Shown here one piece after another: positions 8,251 to 18,600 of a stretch of 64,000 bases of DNA. The notes beneath the pieces are model-generated. The model saw only the letters and a list, made by a program, of their open reading frames with translations. It did not search any database and was not told where the DNA came from. A program made the translations under genes and the position numbers. The stretch is from Bacillota bacterium (GTDB lineage Bacteria; Bacillota; Clostridia; Oscillospirales; Ruminococcaceae): positions 248,001 through 312,000 of the forward strand of contig JAEYNX010000003.1 in assembly GCA_023412215.1 (NCBI GenBank), in the 5' to 3' direction. The first letter of the stretch is position 1; every line of letters begins with the position of its first letter.

Positions 8251-10353
8251 ATGGCAAATGCAAATCTGGTTATCGTAGAGTCGCCCGCAAAGGCGAAAAC
8301 CATCAAAAAATACCTCGGCAGCGGTTTTGAGGTTGTCGCCTCGATGGGGCATATCCGCGACCTGCCCAAGAGCAAGCTGGGCGTGGACGTCGAGCATCAT
8401 TTCGAGCCGCAGTACGTGGATATAAAGGGCAAAGAGGATCTTATCAAGTCGCTTAAAAAGGCTGCCAAGGCCAGCGACACCGTCTACCTCGCGACCGACC
8501 CCGACCGCGAGGGCGAGGCGATTTCGTGGCATCTGGCGCACCTGTTAAACCTAAACCCGGCGGAAGCCAACCGCATCACCTTTAACGAGATCACCAAAAC
8601 CGGTGTGAAGGCGGGTATGGCCGCCCCGCGCCAGATAGACATCGACCTTGTAAACGCGCAGCAGGCCAGACGCATCCTCGACCGCGTGGTGGGTTACAAA
8701 TTAAGCCCCTTTTTGTGGCGCAAGGTTCGCCGCGGGCTTTCCGCGGGGCGCGTGCAGTCGGTTGCCGTGCGCCTGATTGTCGACCGCGAGGAGGAGATCC
8801 GCGCCTTTAAAACCGAGGAATACTGGACGATAGACGCAAAGCTTTCCGCCAAGGGCCAGCGCAAGATATTCCCCGCCAAGTTTTATGGCAAGGATAAGAA
8901 GATTGAGATCAAAACCAAAGAGCAGGCCGACGGTATTTTAAAGGAGCTTGAGGGCTGCAGGTTTGTGGTGGGTGCGGTAAAAACGGGCGTGCGCAAAAAG
9001 TCGCCCGCGCCCCCTTTTACCACCTCCACCATGCAGCAGGAGGCCTCGCGCAAGCTGGGCTTTCAGGCGCGCCGAACCATGAAGGCCGCGCAGGAGCTCT
9101 ACGAAGGCGTGGAGGTCGAGGGCTACGGCGCCGTCGGTCTCATTACCTATATGCGTACCGACTCGCTGCGCATCTCAAAAGAGGCGCAGGACGAGGCCGC
9201 GCAGTATATCACCGGGCAATACGGCAAGAACTACCTGCCAGAAAGCCCGCGCGTGTATAAGACGAAGAACGGGGCTCAGGACGCGCACGAGGCCATACGC
9301 CCCACCATGCCCGCGCTTACCCCGGAGAAGGTGAAGAACAGCCTTTCCGGCGACCAGTTTAAGCTTTACAAGCTTGTGTGGGAGCGCTTTATCGCAAGCC
9401 AGATGGCTACCGCGCTGCTTGATACCGTGGCGGCGGATATCTTGGCCAACGACTATGTATTTAAGGCGTCGGGCTTCTCGGTGAAGTTCGACGGCTTTAC
9501 CGTGCTTTATGAAGAGGGCAAGGACGAGGAGGACGAGGATAACACCGCTCTGCCCGCCCTCACACAGGGCGACGAGCTTAAGGAGCGCTCGATAGAGCCG
9601 AACCAGCACTTTACCCAGCCGCCCGCCCGCTACACCGAGGCCTCGCTCATCAAGGCGCTGGAGGAAAACGGCATCGGCCGCCCCAGCACCTATTCGCCCA
9701 CCATCACCACCATCCTGCAGCGCGGCTATGTCGAGCGCGACGCCAAGGCGCTCAAGCCAACGGCGCTGGGTGAGGTGACCACCAACCTCATGAAGGAGCA
9801 CTTTAAAAAGATCGTGGACGCCGAGTTCACCGCTCTGATGGAAAAGAGCCTCGACCTTGTGGAAACGGGCGAGAAGGAGTGGGTCTCCATCCTCGATGAT
9901 TTCTACGGGGATTTCTCCGATACCCTCGCGAGCGCCGAAAAGGCGATGGACGGCACCCGCGTGAAGGTGCCCGACGAGGAAACCGACGTGGTGTGCGAGC
10001 TGTGCGGGCGCAAGATGGTGATAAAAACCGGCCGCTTCGGCAAGTTTTTGGCCTGCCCCGGCTTCCCCGAGTGCAAGAACACCAAAAAGATTGTACAGGA
10101 GACGGGCGGCGTCTGCCCGCTGTGCAAGGGCCGCATCTTAAGCAAAAAGTCCAAAAAGGGCAAGGTATACTTCGGCTGCGAGCACAACCCCAAGTGCCCG
10201 TTTATGACATGGGATGAGCCCACCAAGGAGTTTTGCCCCGAGTGCGGCTCCACGCTGCTTAAGAAGAACGGCAGGGCGGGCAAGATCTATTGCTCGAGCG
10301 AAAGCTGCACCTTTGAAAAGCCGCTGCCCAGCAAAAAGGATGAGCAGGAATAG
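8251..10353 (+). CDS. topA: DNA topoisomerase I (type IA)
   Basis: The product has 700 residues. The frame extends upstream, but GGAGG at 8239-8243 and the conserved MANANLVIVESPAKAKTI fix the ATG at 8251. It has a Toprim domain (VIVESPAKAKTI, DPDREGEAISWHL), the catalytic tyrosine in GLITYMRTDSLRIS near residue 305, and three C-terminal zinc ribbons: CELCG...CPGFPEC, CPLCK...CEHNPKC and CPECG...CSSESC. It relaxes negatively supercoiled DNA. It is followed by trmFO, and the short spacing suggests co-transcription with dprA and trmFO. Confidence 0.97.
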   Translation: MANANLVIVESPAKAKTIKKYLGSGFEVVASMGHIRDLPKSKLGVDVEHHFEPQYVDIKGKEDLIKSLKKAAKASDTVYLATDPDREGEAISWHLAHLLNLNPAEANRITFNEITKTGVKAGMAAPRQIDIDLVNAQQARRILDRVVGYKLSPFLWRKVRRGLSAGRVQSVAVRLIVDREEEIRAFKTEEYWTIDAKLSAKGQRKIFPAKFYGKDKKIEIKTKEQADGILKELEGCRFVVGAVKTGVRKKSPAPPFTTSTMQQEASRKLGFQARRTMKAAQELYEGVEVEGYGAVGLITYMRTDSLRISKEAQDEAAQYITGQYGKNYLPESPRVYKTKNGAQDAHEAIRPTMPALTPEKVKNSLSGDQFKLYKLVWERFIASQMATALLDTVAADILANDYVFKASGFSVKFDGFTVLYEEGKDEEDEDNTALPALTQGDELKERSIEPNQHFTQPPARYTEASLIKALEENGIGRPSTYSPTITTILQRGYVERDAKALKPTALGEVTTNLMKEHFKKIVDAEFTALMEKSLDLVETGEKEWVSILDDFYGDFSDTLASAEKAMDGTRVKVPDEETDVVCELCGRKMVIKTGRFGKFLACPGFPECKNTKKIVQETGGVCPLCKGRILSKKSKKGKVYFGCEHNPKCPFMTWDEPTKEFCPECGSTLLKKNGRAGKIYCSSESCTFEKPLPSKKDEQE

Positions 10354-10400
10354 CGGCGTGATGGCAAGACCATTTCACAATGAAAGATATGGAGGCAGGC

Positions 10401-11762
10401 ATGACCACGGTACACGTAATCGGTGCAGGCCTTGCGGGGTGCGAGGCGGCGTATCGTTTGGCCTGCGAGGGCGTTTCGGTAACGCTTTATGAGATGAAGC
10501 CGGTTGCCCATTCCCCCGCGCATAAACTCGATACCTTCGCGGAGCTGGTGTGCTCCAACTCGTTAAAGGCCGAGCGGCTAAACTCCGCCGCCGGTCTGCT
10601 CAAGCACGAGATGCGCTTGCTCTTTTCCCTTACCATGCAGGCCGCCGACGCAAATCGCGTGGAGGCGGGCGGCGCCCTTGCGGTGGACCGCGAGGGCTTT
10701 TCGCGGTTTGTCACCGAAAAGATCAAGAATCATCCCAATATTCAGATAGAATACGGCGAGGTTTGCAGGCTCCCTGAGGAAGGAATCGTTATCGTCGCGA
10801 CCGGGCCGCTCACACAGGGGGCGCTGGCCGAGGATATCCGTAGGCGCTGCGGGCGGGAGTACTTAAGCTTTCACGACGCCGCGGCGCCCATCGTGTCGTT
10901 TGATTCCATAGACCTTGAACGGGTGTTTTTCGCCGCCCGCTACGGCAGGGGCGAGGACGCCTACATCAACTGCCCGTTTGACAAAGAGGGCTACGAGCGC
11001 TTCTGGCAGGAGCTTGTAGGCGCCGAGAGCGTACCGCTGAAAGAGTTTGAACAGGAACACTTCCGCGTTTACGAGGGCTGCATGCCCGTCGAGGTGATGG
11101 CGAAGCGCGGCGCCGATACCATCCGTTTCGGCCCGCTTAAGCCCGTCGGCCTGCGCGACCCGAAAACCGGCCATCGCCCGTGGGCGGTGGTGCAGCTTCG
11201 GCGCGAAAACGCCGGCGGCACGTTGTATAATCTGGTGGGGTTTCAAACCAACCTCAAGTTCGGCGAGCAGAAAAGGGTATTTTCCATGATACCCGGCCTC
11301 GAAAACGCCGAGTTTGTGCGCTATGGTGTGATGCACCGCAACACATTTTTGGATAGCCCCCGCCTCTTGGACCGTTACTGCCGCTTAAAAAGCGATTCGC
11401 GTATCTTCTTTGCGGGGCAGATCACGGGGGTGGAGGGGTATATCGAGTCGGCCGCCAGCGGCATCCTGGCGGGGTATAACGCCGCAAGAGCCATCGGGCG
11501 GCGGGAACTGCTGACACTCCCAGCCGACACCATGCTCGGTGCCCTGACAAGCTATATAAGCGACGAAAACGTCAAGGATTTTCAGCCCATGGGCAGCAAT
11601 ATGGGCATCCTGCCGCCGCTCGATACCCCCATCCGCGGCAAGGAGGAGCGCTACCGCCTGCTCGCACAGCGCGCGGTGGAATCGCTAACCGCCTATCTTC
11701 ATGCAAACGGGGTAGAAACGGCGGATATTGCGCAAATCGCGGCAAAGGAAAGCGAACCATGA
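10401..11762 (+). CDS. trmFO: tRNA uracil-54 C5-methyltransferase, folate/FAD dependent (TrmFO)
   Basis: The product has 453 residues. The ATG at 10401 follows GGAGG at 10391-10395 and starts the FAD-binding motif VIGAGLAGCEAAY, so the short upstream extension of the frame is not used. Family hallmarks are the FAELVCSNSLKAE segment, the active-site EGCMPVEVMA region and GRDPKTGHRPWAVVQLR-like text (here LRDPKTGHRPWAVV). It uses methylenetetrahydrofolate to make ribothymidine at tRNA position 54. Its stop overlaps the next start by four bases (ATGA at 11759-11762). Confidence 0.96.
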   Translation: MTTVHVIGAGLAGCEAAYRLACEGVSVTLYEMKPVAHSPAHKLDTFAELVCSNSLKAERLNSAAGLLKHEMRLLFSLTMQAADANRVEAGGALAVDREGFSRFVTEKIKNHPNIQIEYGEVCRLPEEGIVIVATGPLTQGALAEDIRRRCGREYLSFHDAAAPIVSFDSIDLERVFFAARYGRGEDAYINCPFDKEGYERFWQELVGAESVPLKEFEQEHFRVYEGCMPVEVMAKRGADTIRFGPLKPVGLRDPKTGHRPWAVVQLRRENAGGTLYNLVGFQTNLKFGEQKRVFSMIPGLENAEFVRYGVMHRNTFLDSPRLLDRYCRLKSDSRIFFAGQITGVEGYIESAASGILAGYNAARAIGRRELLTLPADTMLGALTSYISDENVKDFQPMGSNMGILPPLDTPIRGKEERYRLLAQRAVESLTAYLHANGVETADIAQIAAKESEP

Positions 11763-12709
11763 GAGCAGCGGCAATACAGATGGACGTAGCGCTTGCGGAC
11801 GTTCCGCATAATTTGGCGTCGGCGAAGCGTCTCGCATCAGAGGCGGCGCAGGCGGGAGCTAAGCTGATTGTCCTGCCCGAATTCTTCACCTCGGGTATCG
11901 CCTTTGATAAAGCCATGTTAACGGTAGCCTCCTACAGTGAATAGACCAGGGCTTTTTTACGTTCACTTTCCGCGGAGCTAAAGACGATCATCGGCGGTTC
12001 ATTCTTGGAATACGACGGCGGTGAGGTGTACAACACCTTTTTGCTCACCTTCCCAAGCGGCGAGTGCTATGCCCACCGTAAGGATATCCCCACCCAGTTT
12101 GAACACTGCTACTATACCTTTGGGGATCAAAACAATCTGCTGCACACCCCCATCGGGGAGGTCGGCGTGGCGTTGTGCTGGGAGATGTTGCGGACCGATA
12201 CACTAAAGCGCCTCGCAAATAAGGCGGATTTTATTCTGGCGGGCTCCTGCTGGTGGGACCTGCCCGAGGGTGCCCCTGCCGGGCAGGAACCGCTGCGCGC
12301 GTATAATCAGGCGCTTGCTGTTGAGACCCCCGTCACCTTTGCGGGGTTCTTGGGCGTTCCGCTCATCCACGCCGCTCACTGTTCAAGGTTTACGGCGAAA
12401 AGCTTTCCCAAGGCGGACAGGCTGCAGACCCGCAGAATGGTGGGCGCCGCGCAGGTTATCGGCGCAGGCGGCGAGGTGCTGGCGCGCCGTACCTTTCACG
12501 AGGGTGAGGGGATGGCGATAGCCGATATCTATCCCCAAAAGAACGCCAAAGCAGCTTCGTATGACAAGGAGCGCTATTGGATACCCGACCTGCCGCAGGT
12601 TTATCTGTCGGCGTGGGAGAAGAACAACGCCTTGGGCCGGGAATACTATCAAACAGTCGCGAACCCTTATTATAGAGATATGATGAATAAAAAGGAGAGA
12701 ACAACATGA
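11759..12709 (+). pseudogene. nitrilase-superfamily carbon-nitrogen hydrolase interrupted by an in-frame amber codon
   Basis: Two parts of one frame, 11759-11941 and about 11945-12709, are separated only by TAG at 11942-11944; together they would give 316 residues, a normal length. The superfamily catalytic triad is intact across the parts: Glu in VLPEFF (before the stop), Lys in HRKDIPTQF and Cys in GVALCWEM. The context reads SYSE-stop-TRAFLRSL, where a single C-to-T change from CAG (Gln) would explain the stop. A TTG at 12005 could in principle restart translation but has no ribosome site and would lose the catalytic Glu. The substrate is unknown. The gene overlaps trmFO and plsX by four bases each, so it lies in a working operon. 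It may be a recent nonsense mutation, a sequencing error, or readthrough. Confidence 0.8.
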
Positions 12710-13731
12710 AGGTTATCGTTGACGGCTTCGGGGGCGACAACGCACCCGCAGAGGTGCTCAAAGGCTGTGCGCTCGCGGTAAAGGAATACGGTGTTTCGCT
12801 CATCGTTACGGGCGATGTGCAAAAGCTGCAGGCCACGGCGCGCGAAAATGGTGTATCGCTTGAAAACATCGAGTTTGAAAACGCCACGCAGGTAATTACC
12901 ATGGAGGACGAGCCTACCGATGTCGTGAAGGCAAAGGGTGATTGCTCGATGGCCGTAGGGTTAAAGCTTTTAAAGGAGGGCAGGGGGGACGCCTTTGTAA
13001 GTGCGGGCAACACGGGCGCGCTGGTTGTGGGCTCGTCTACCCTTGTCGGCCGCATTAAAGGCATTAAGCGTGCGGCACTCGCGCCCATGCTGCCCACCAC
13101 CAAGGGCATGTATATGCTTATGGATTCGGGCGCGAACCTCGAGTGCCGCCCCGAGATGCTCGTGCAGTTCGGCATTATGGGCTCGGTTTATATGAGCAAG
13201 ATCGCGGGCATACAAAACCCGCGCGTGGGCGTGGTAAACGTGGGCACAGAGCCCACCAAGGGCACCGAGCTGGAGCTTGCGGCAAACGACCTGTTTAAGC
13301 TGGCCCCCGTCAACTGCATCGGCAACGTGGAGGCGCGCGAGCTGCCGCTTGGCGGCTGCGAGGTGGCGGTAACCGACGGCTTTACCGGCAACGTGATACT
13401 CAAGCTTACCGAGGGCCTTGCCAAAGGCTTTTCCTCCAACATTAAAAAGATGCTCTTTAAAAACACGGCAACCAAGCTCGCCGCCCTTATGCTCAAGAGC
13501 GGTTTAAACGACTTTAAAAAGAGCATGGACTATACCGAGTACGGCGGCGCGCCGCTGATGGGTATTGCGAAGCCCGTTATCAAGGCGCACGGTAGCTCCG
13601 ACGCCAACGCCTTTAAAAACGCCATCCGTCAGGCCAAGGCCTTCAGCGAGCAGAACGTTATCGGCGAGATTGAAGCGGGGCTTAAGCGCTTAAGCTCAAA
13701 CCTCGCCGAGCGCGAGGGCGCGGAAGTATAA
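12706..13731 (+). CDS. plsX: phosphate acyltransferase PlsX
   Basis: The product has 341 residues and starts MKVIVDGFGGDNAPAEVLKGC, the PlsX signature. Further motifs are SAGNTGALVVGS, LMDSGANLECRPEML, GVVNVGTEPTKGTE and VTDGFTGNVILKLTEG. PlsX converts acyl-ACP to acyl-phosphate for PlsY, the first step of phospholipid synthesis in Gram-positives. An AAGGAGAG site precedes the ATG, which overlaps the previous gene. The acpP gene often found between plsX and rnc in Firmicutes is absent here. Confidence 0.97.
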   Translation: MKVIVDGFGGDNAPAEVLKGCALAVKEYGVSLIVTGDVQKLQATARENGVSLENIEFENATQVITMEDEPTDVVKAKGDCSMAVGLKLLKEGRGDAFVSAGNTGALVVGSSTLVGRIKGIKRAALAPMLPTTKGMYMLMDSGANLECRPEMLVQFGIMGSVYMSKIAGIQNPRVGVVNVGTEPTKGTELELAANDLFKLAPVNCIGNVEARELPLGGCEVAVTDGFTGNVILKLTEGLAKGFSSNIKKMLFKNTATKLAALMLKSGLNDFKKSMDYTEYGGAPLMGIAKPVIKAHGSSDANAFKNAIRQAKAFSEQNVIGEIEAGLKRLSSNLAEREGAEV

Positions 13732-13797
13732 GCCCGCTGTCGGCAAAATCACGCTTGGCACGCTGTGTCTGTAAAGCGGGCCGGAAAGGCAAAAACC

Positions 13798-14472
13798 ATG
13801 AAAGAGTTAATAGAGAAGATCGGGTACCGGTTTAACGACCCTGCCCTTTTAAAAACGGCGCTTACCCACTCCTCCTACGCAAACGAGATGAAGAAAGGCA
13901 CCGTCTGCAACGAACGTCTGGAGTTTTTAGGCGACTCGGTGCTGTCTATCGTCGTGTCGGAATACCTGTTTAAGCACTACAAGCACCTGCCGGAGGGGGA
14001 GCTTACCAAGCTGCGCGCCTCTTTGGTGTGCGAGCGCATGCTGTGGGAGTTCGCAAAGCAGATCGACCTCGGCAGTAACATCCTGCTCGGGCGGGGAGAG
14101 GACCTTTCGGGCGGCCGCGAGCGCCCGTCCATTCTGTCCGACGCGTTTGAGGCGGTGATTGCCGCCATCTACCTCGACGGCGGCATCGAGCCCGCCACCC
14201 AATACATCCTGGGGTTTGTGCAAAAGCAGCTCGAAGGTAAATGCCAGACCCCGTTTAAGGATTATAAAACCATCCTGCAGGAGATCATCCAGCAGAACAA
14301 GGAAGAAAGTGTCACCTACTCTCTGGTGGACGAAAGCGGCCCCGACCACGACAAACGCTTTACCGTAGAGGTGCACCTCAACAGCAATGTCATCGGCAAA
14401 GGCACCGGCAGAAGCAAAAAGGATGCCGAGCAGCAGGCCGCGCGCGAAGCGCTGGAGTTGATGGGCAAATGA
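13798..14472 (+). CDS. rnc: ribonuclease III
   Basis: The product has 224 residues. GGAAAGG at 13782-13788 favours the ATG at 13798 (MKELIEKIGYRF) over the GTG at 13765. The catalytic RNase III domain carries the signature NERLEFLGDSVLSIV and the second acidic site SDAFEAVIAAIYLDGG; the C-terminal double-stranded RNA-binding domain (about 155-224) ends GTGRSKKDAEQQAAREAL. It processes rRNA precursors and structured mRNAs. The stop overlaps the next start by four bases. Confidence 0.97.
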   Translation: MKELIEKIGYRFNDPALLKTALTHSSYANEMKKGTVCNERLEFLGDSVLSIVVSEYLFKHYKHLPEGELTKLRASLVCERMLWEFAKQIDLGSNILLGRGEDLSGGRERPSILSDAFEAVIAAIYLDGGIEPATQYILGFVQKQLEGKCQTPFKDYKTILQEIIQQNKEESVTYSLVDESGPDHDKRFTVEVHLNSNVIGKGTGRSKKDAEQQAAREALELMGK

Positions 14473-15488
14473 GGCACGCAAACGTCGCTTTGTTTGTGCC
14501 GCATGCGGGCTGCCCGCACTGCTGCGCCTTCTGCAACCAGCGCAGCATCTCGGGTGCCCAAAAGCCGCCCACCCCGGCCGAGGTGCGGGAGGCCTGCGTT
14601 GCGGCGAGCCAAAGCCTTGGCTCGCGCGTAAAGAACGCCGAGATCGCGTTTTTCGGCGGCAGCTTTACAGCCATCGAGCGGGGCTACATGCTCTCGCTCT
14701 TACAGGAGGCCAAGGCGTGCGCCGACGAACTGGGTTTTATGGGCATCCGCTGCTCCACACGGCCGGACGCGGTGGACGACGAGGTGCTTGCGCTTTTAAA
14801 GCGGTACGGCGTCACCGCCATTGAGCTGGGGGCGCAGAGCCTGGACGACGAGGTATTGCGTAAAAACAACCGAGGGCACACTGCCGCGCAGGTGATGGAG
14901 GCCTCCCGCCGCATTCAGCAGGCAGGCTTTTCGCTGGGCCTGCAGATGATGGTGGGCCTGTATGGCGACAGCGCCGAGAAGGCCTTGCAAACGGCGCAGG
15001 GCATCTGCGATATCGGGCCGGACACCGTGCGCATCTACCCCACCATTGTCATGAAGGGCACCGAGCTGGAACGTTTATACCGTGAGGGGCTGTATACGCC
15101 GCTGAGCCTTGATGAGGCTGTGGATCTGTGCGCGCAATGTCTTACACTGTTTGAACGGCATCAAATCAACGTGATCCGCGTGGGGCTGCACGCTACAAGT
15201 GAACTGCAGGAGGGCATGGTGGCGGGGCCGTTTCATCCGGCTATTCGCGAGCTGTGCGAATCGCGCCTGATGCTTAAGCGGCTTAAAAATGAGATGAATA
15301 GGCTGCATATCCCACCCGGGGCCGTTACGGTGGGGGTGGCGCCCAAAAGCCTCTCCAAGCTTTTGGGGCAGCATAAAATAAATGTGGAAATTCTCAAAGA
15401 TTTAAATTATAATTTAACTGTATATACCGATGAGGCATTGCCGGATGGCGCCTTTGCGGTAACCGGCGCGGCGCCAGAGAATCGGTAG
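14469..15488 (+). CDS. Elp3-like radical SAM protein
   Basis: The product has 339 residues. The radical SAM cluster motif Cx3Cx2C is at about residues 15-22 (GCPHCCAFC), followed by EIAFFGGSFTAIE, a SAM-binding ELGAQSLDDEVL segment and GLQMMVGLYGD. This pattern is the Elp3-like radical SAM core without the acetyltransferase half. Genes of this kind commonly sit between rnc and smc in Clostridia; the substrate is not established, though tRNA is a reasonable guess from the Elp3 relationship. A 10-bp inverted repeat (15472-15481 with 15503-15512, CGCCAGAGAA/TTCTCTGGCG) spans the stop codon and may act as a transcript-end hairpin, but it has no T-run. Confidence 0.85.
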   Translation: MRHANVALFVPHAGCPHCCAFCNQRSISGAQKPPTPAEVREACVAASQSLGSRVKNAEIAFFGGSFTAIERGYMLSLLQEAKACADELGFMGIRCSTRPDAVDDEVLALLKRYGVTAIELGAQSLDDEVLRKNNRGHTAAQVMEASRRIQQAGFSLGLQMMVGLYGDSAEKALQTAQGICDIGPDTVRIYPTIVMKGTELERLYREGLYTPLSLDEAVDLCAQCLTLFERHQINVIRVGLHATSELQEGMVAGPFHPAIRELCESRLMLKRLKNEMNRLHIPPGAVTVGVAPKSLSKLLGQHKINVEILKDLNYNLTVYTDEALPDGAFAVTGAAPENR

Positions 15489-15623
15489 TTTTGCGTTTAA
15501 TTTTCTCTGGCGTGTCAAACAACAGGTAAACACGGCTACTCCCGCCACCTTGGCGATACTGCCTATGGCAGCAAAACATGGTATGGGGTTTATTGAAAGC
15601 CCTTGAATAAAGGACGTGTGGCA

Positions 15624-18600
15624 TTGATACTCAAATCCCTGGAAATACAAGGCTTTAAATCGTTCCCCGATAAAACCAAGCTCACCTTCGGCGGCGGCAT
15701 CACCGCGGTGGTGGGCCCGAACGGGAGCGGCAAAAGCAACATCAGCGACGCCGTGCGCTGGGTGTTGGGCGAGCAGTCTACCAAAACTCTGCGCGGCAGC
15801 CGCATGGAGGATGTCATATTCGGCGGCACCAAGCTCCGCAAGCCGGTCGGTTTTTCGCAGGTCGCCCTTACCATAGACAATACCGACCACACCCTTCCCG
15901 TAGAGAGCGAGGAGGTCACCGTTACCCGCAAGCTCTACCGCTCGGGGGAGAGTGAATACCGCATCAACGCCAACAGTGTGCGTCTGAAAGATGTATACGA
16001 GCTTTTTATGGACACCGGCCTCGGCAAAGACGGCTACTCCATCATCGGGCAGGGGCGTATCGCCGAGATCGTGGGCGCCAAGAGCGCCGAGCGCCGCGAG
16101 ATTTTTGAGGAGGCCTCGGGCATCTCGAAATACCGCTACCGCAAAACCGAGGCGGAGCGCCGCCTAGAGCAGGCGCAGGAAAACCTGTTAAGGCTCAAAG
16201 ACATCCTTACCGAGCTCGAAGACCGCGTGGGGCCTTTAAAGATACAGTCGGAGAAGGCGCAGGCGTTTCTCAAGCTCTCGGAGGAGAAGAAGCGGCTGGA
16301 GGTTTCGCTCTATATCAAGTCGCTCGACAAGGCCAAGGAGGCGCTGCGCGAGCAGGAGAACCGCATCATGGTGTGCAAGGCCTCCTATGACGGTGTGGAC
16401 GACGAGCTTACGGCGCTGGAAAACGACATTAACGCCGTTTTTGCGCAGGCGCAGCAGTGCGCCGTCGCCATCGAGAAAAAGCGTACCGAACGCCAGACGC
16501 TGGAGGAGGAGCTTTCCAAGCGCGAATCCGAGATTGCCGTTTTGCGCAACGACATCTTCCATAAAAACGAGAACATCGCGCGCACTCAGCGTGATATAGA
16601 AACCCAAAGCCTTGCCGTAAGCGACATTGATGCGCAGATTGCGGCAAGGCTCGCGCAGCTTGAGGGCAAAACCGCCCTTATCGCCGAACTGGAGGTACAG
16701 TGCTCGGCAAGCGAGGAGACCTTAAACAATTTCTTAAGCGATAACGCGCGCCACAACGACCGGCTGGAGGCCGCGAACCGAGAGCTGGCCACCATCAACC
16801 AGAAGATTTCGCAAAGCCGCGTCACCGAGCTTACCTGCATCTCTTCACTCGAGGAGCTTATACAGCGAAGCGGGCAGCTTACCCAAAGCCTTGATATGAA
16901 GCGCAGCGAGTTTGAGCGCTTGGGCGCGGAGCTCGCCGACACGCAGGCCTTCGTAGACGAGCTGGACGTTAAAATCGAGAGTGAAACCAACACCGTCAAG
17001 GGTTATGACTTTAAGCTTTCCAAACGCAAGGCAAAGCTTGAAGAAAGCGCTAGGCAGGTGAACGCCCTCGACCTTGCCATCAAGGAAAAGAGCCAGAACG
17101 CGCGCCTGCTGGAGGACCTTGAGCGCAGCATGGAGGGCTTTACCCAGAGCGTAAAAACCGTTATGCGCATGGCGGGCGGCGGCGCGCTGCGCGGTGTGCT
17201 GGGGCCGGTTTCGAGCCTGATTCAGGTGCCGCAGCGCTATACCGTGGCGGTTGAAACCGCGCTCTCGTTTGCCCTGCAGAACATTGTGGTAGAAAACGAA
17301 GAGGTGGCCAAGCGCGCCATCGCGCTGCTTAAAAACGAAAACGCGGGCCGCGCTACCTTCCTGCCGGTGAGTACCATCGAGGGCAACGTGCTGGACGACC
17401 GCTCCCTCACTGCGCAGCCCGGCTTCGTGGGTGTCGCGTCCAAGCTGATAGAGCACGACGCAAAGTACACGGGGATCGTCAACTCCCTGCTCGGCAGGAT
17501 CGTTATCTGCGAGGATTTGGATAACGCTGTAAGCATGGCGAAGAAAAACGGCTACCGCTTTAAGCTCGTCACCCTCGACGGGCAGGTGGTAAACGCGGGC
17601 GGCTCGCTCACGGGCGGCTCGGCGGTGAAAAGCTCCGGCCTGCTCAGCCGCCGCAACGACATCGAGCGCCTGCACGCGCAGGCGAAGGAGCTGGAACAGA
17701 AGCTCACCGCCGCAAAAGGCGAGCACGACGCGCTCAAGGCCGAGATTGCGGGGGTAGAGGCTGAGTATCTGGCCTCCAAGAGCGTGCTCGAAACCATGCT
17801 GGAGGACCGCTCCAAGGCCGAGATACAGCGCCAGCTTGCCCTGCGCAATTTAAGTGAAAACGAGAAGACCATCGGTGAGCTGGAGGCCGAACGCACACGC
17901 TCCGCCGAGCGGGAGAAAAGGCTCAATGATGACCTTGCCAAGGCGAAGGCCGAGCTTGCCGAGAGCACCACGCTCGCGGCGGCATTGGAAGAACAGCTCA
18001 GCGCCACCAGCCAGCTGAAGGACGAGCTCAGGCAGAAGCGCCGCGATCTCACCGACGAGATCTCCGCCTTAAAGATGCGTATCTTGGGCGAGACCAAGGA
18101 GGCCGAGGGGCTTAAACAGTCGGCGGACGAGCTTGCCGCGCGCAAGGAGAGCCAGAGCGGGCGCTTTGACGAGCTCAACGCAGAGGTACAGGCTCTTACA
18201 GAAGAGATAAACGGCATAACCGCAAAGATAGAGGAGATACTGGTTTCAAAAGAGGCGGTCAATACACAGGCCGCGGCGATGGAAGCCGAGATTCGCGCCC
18301 TTTCCGATGAACGGCTCGCCTTTGAAAAGCAGGCGAACGATAAGCGCGGCAAGGAGAAGGCCATCCTCTCCAGACGTGAGGACATCTCCAAGGAGATGGC
18401 GCGTTTGGAGGAACGGAAGGTCTCGGCACAAACCGAGTACGACCAGATTATCGCCAAGCTGTGGGATGAATACGAGCTCACCAAGAGTGAGGCGGCCGCC
18501 ATCGCGGAGGATATACCGAATGTCACCGTCGCCCAGCGCAGCCTTGCTGAGGTGAAGAATAAGATCAAAGCCCTCGGTACCGTCAATGTGGACGCCATCG

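Noticed and set aside
11942..11944. TAG as a pyrrolysine codon
   Set aside because: Pyrrolysine use in a nitrilase is not known, no pyl genes are in the window, and a single C-to-T change or sequencing error is simpler.
13732..13797. acpP expected between plsX and rnc
   Set aside because: Only 66 bases are available, and no acyl-carrier-protein sequence is present.
15472..15512. Inverted repeat at the end of the radical SAM gene as a terminator
   Set aside because: The stem is good but no T-run follows, and smc begins soon after; it was noted only in the gene entry.
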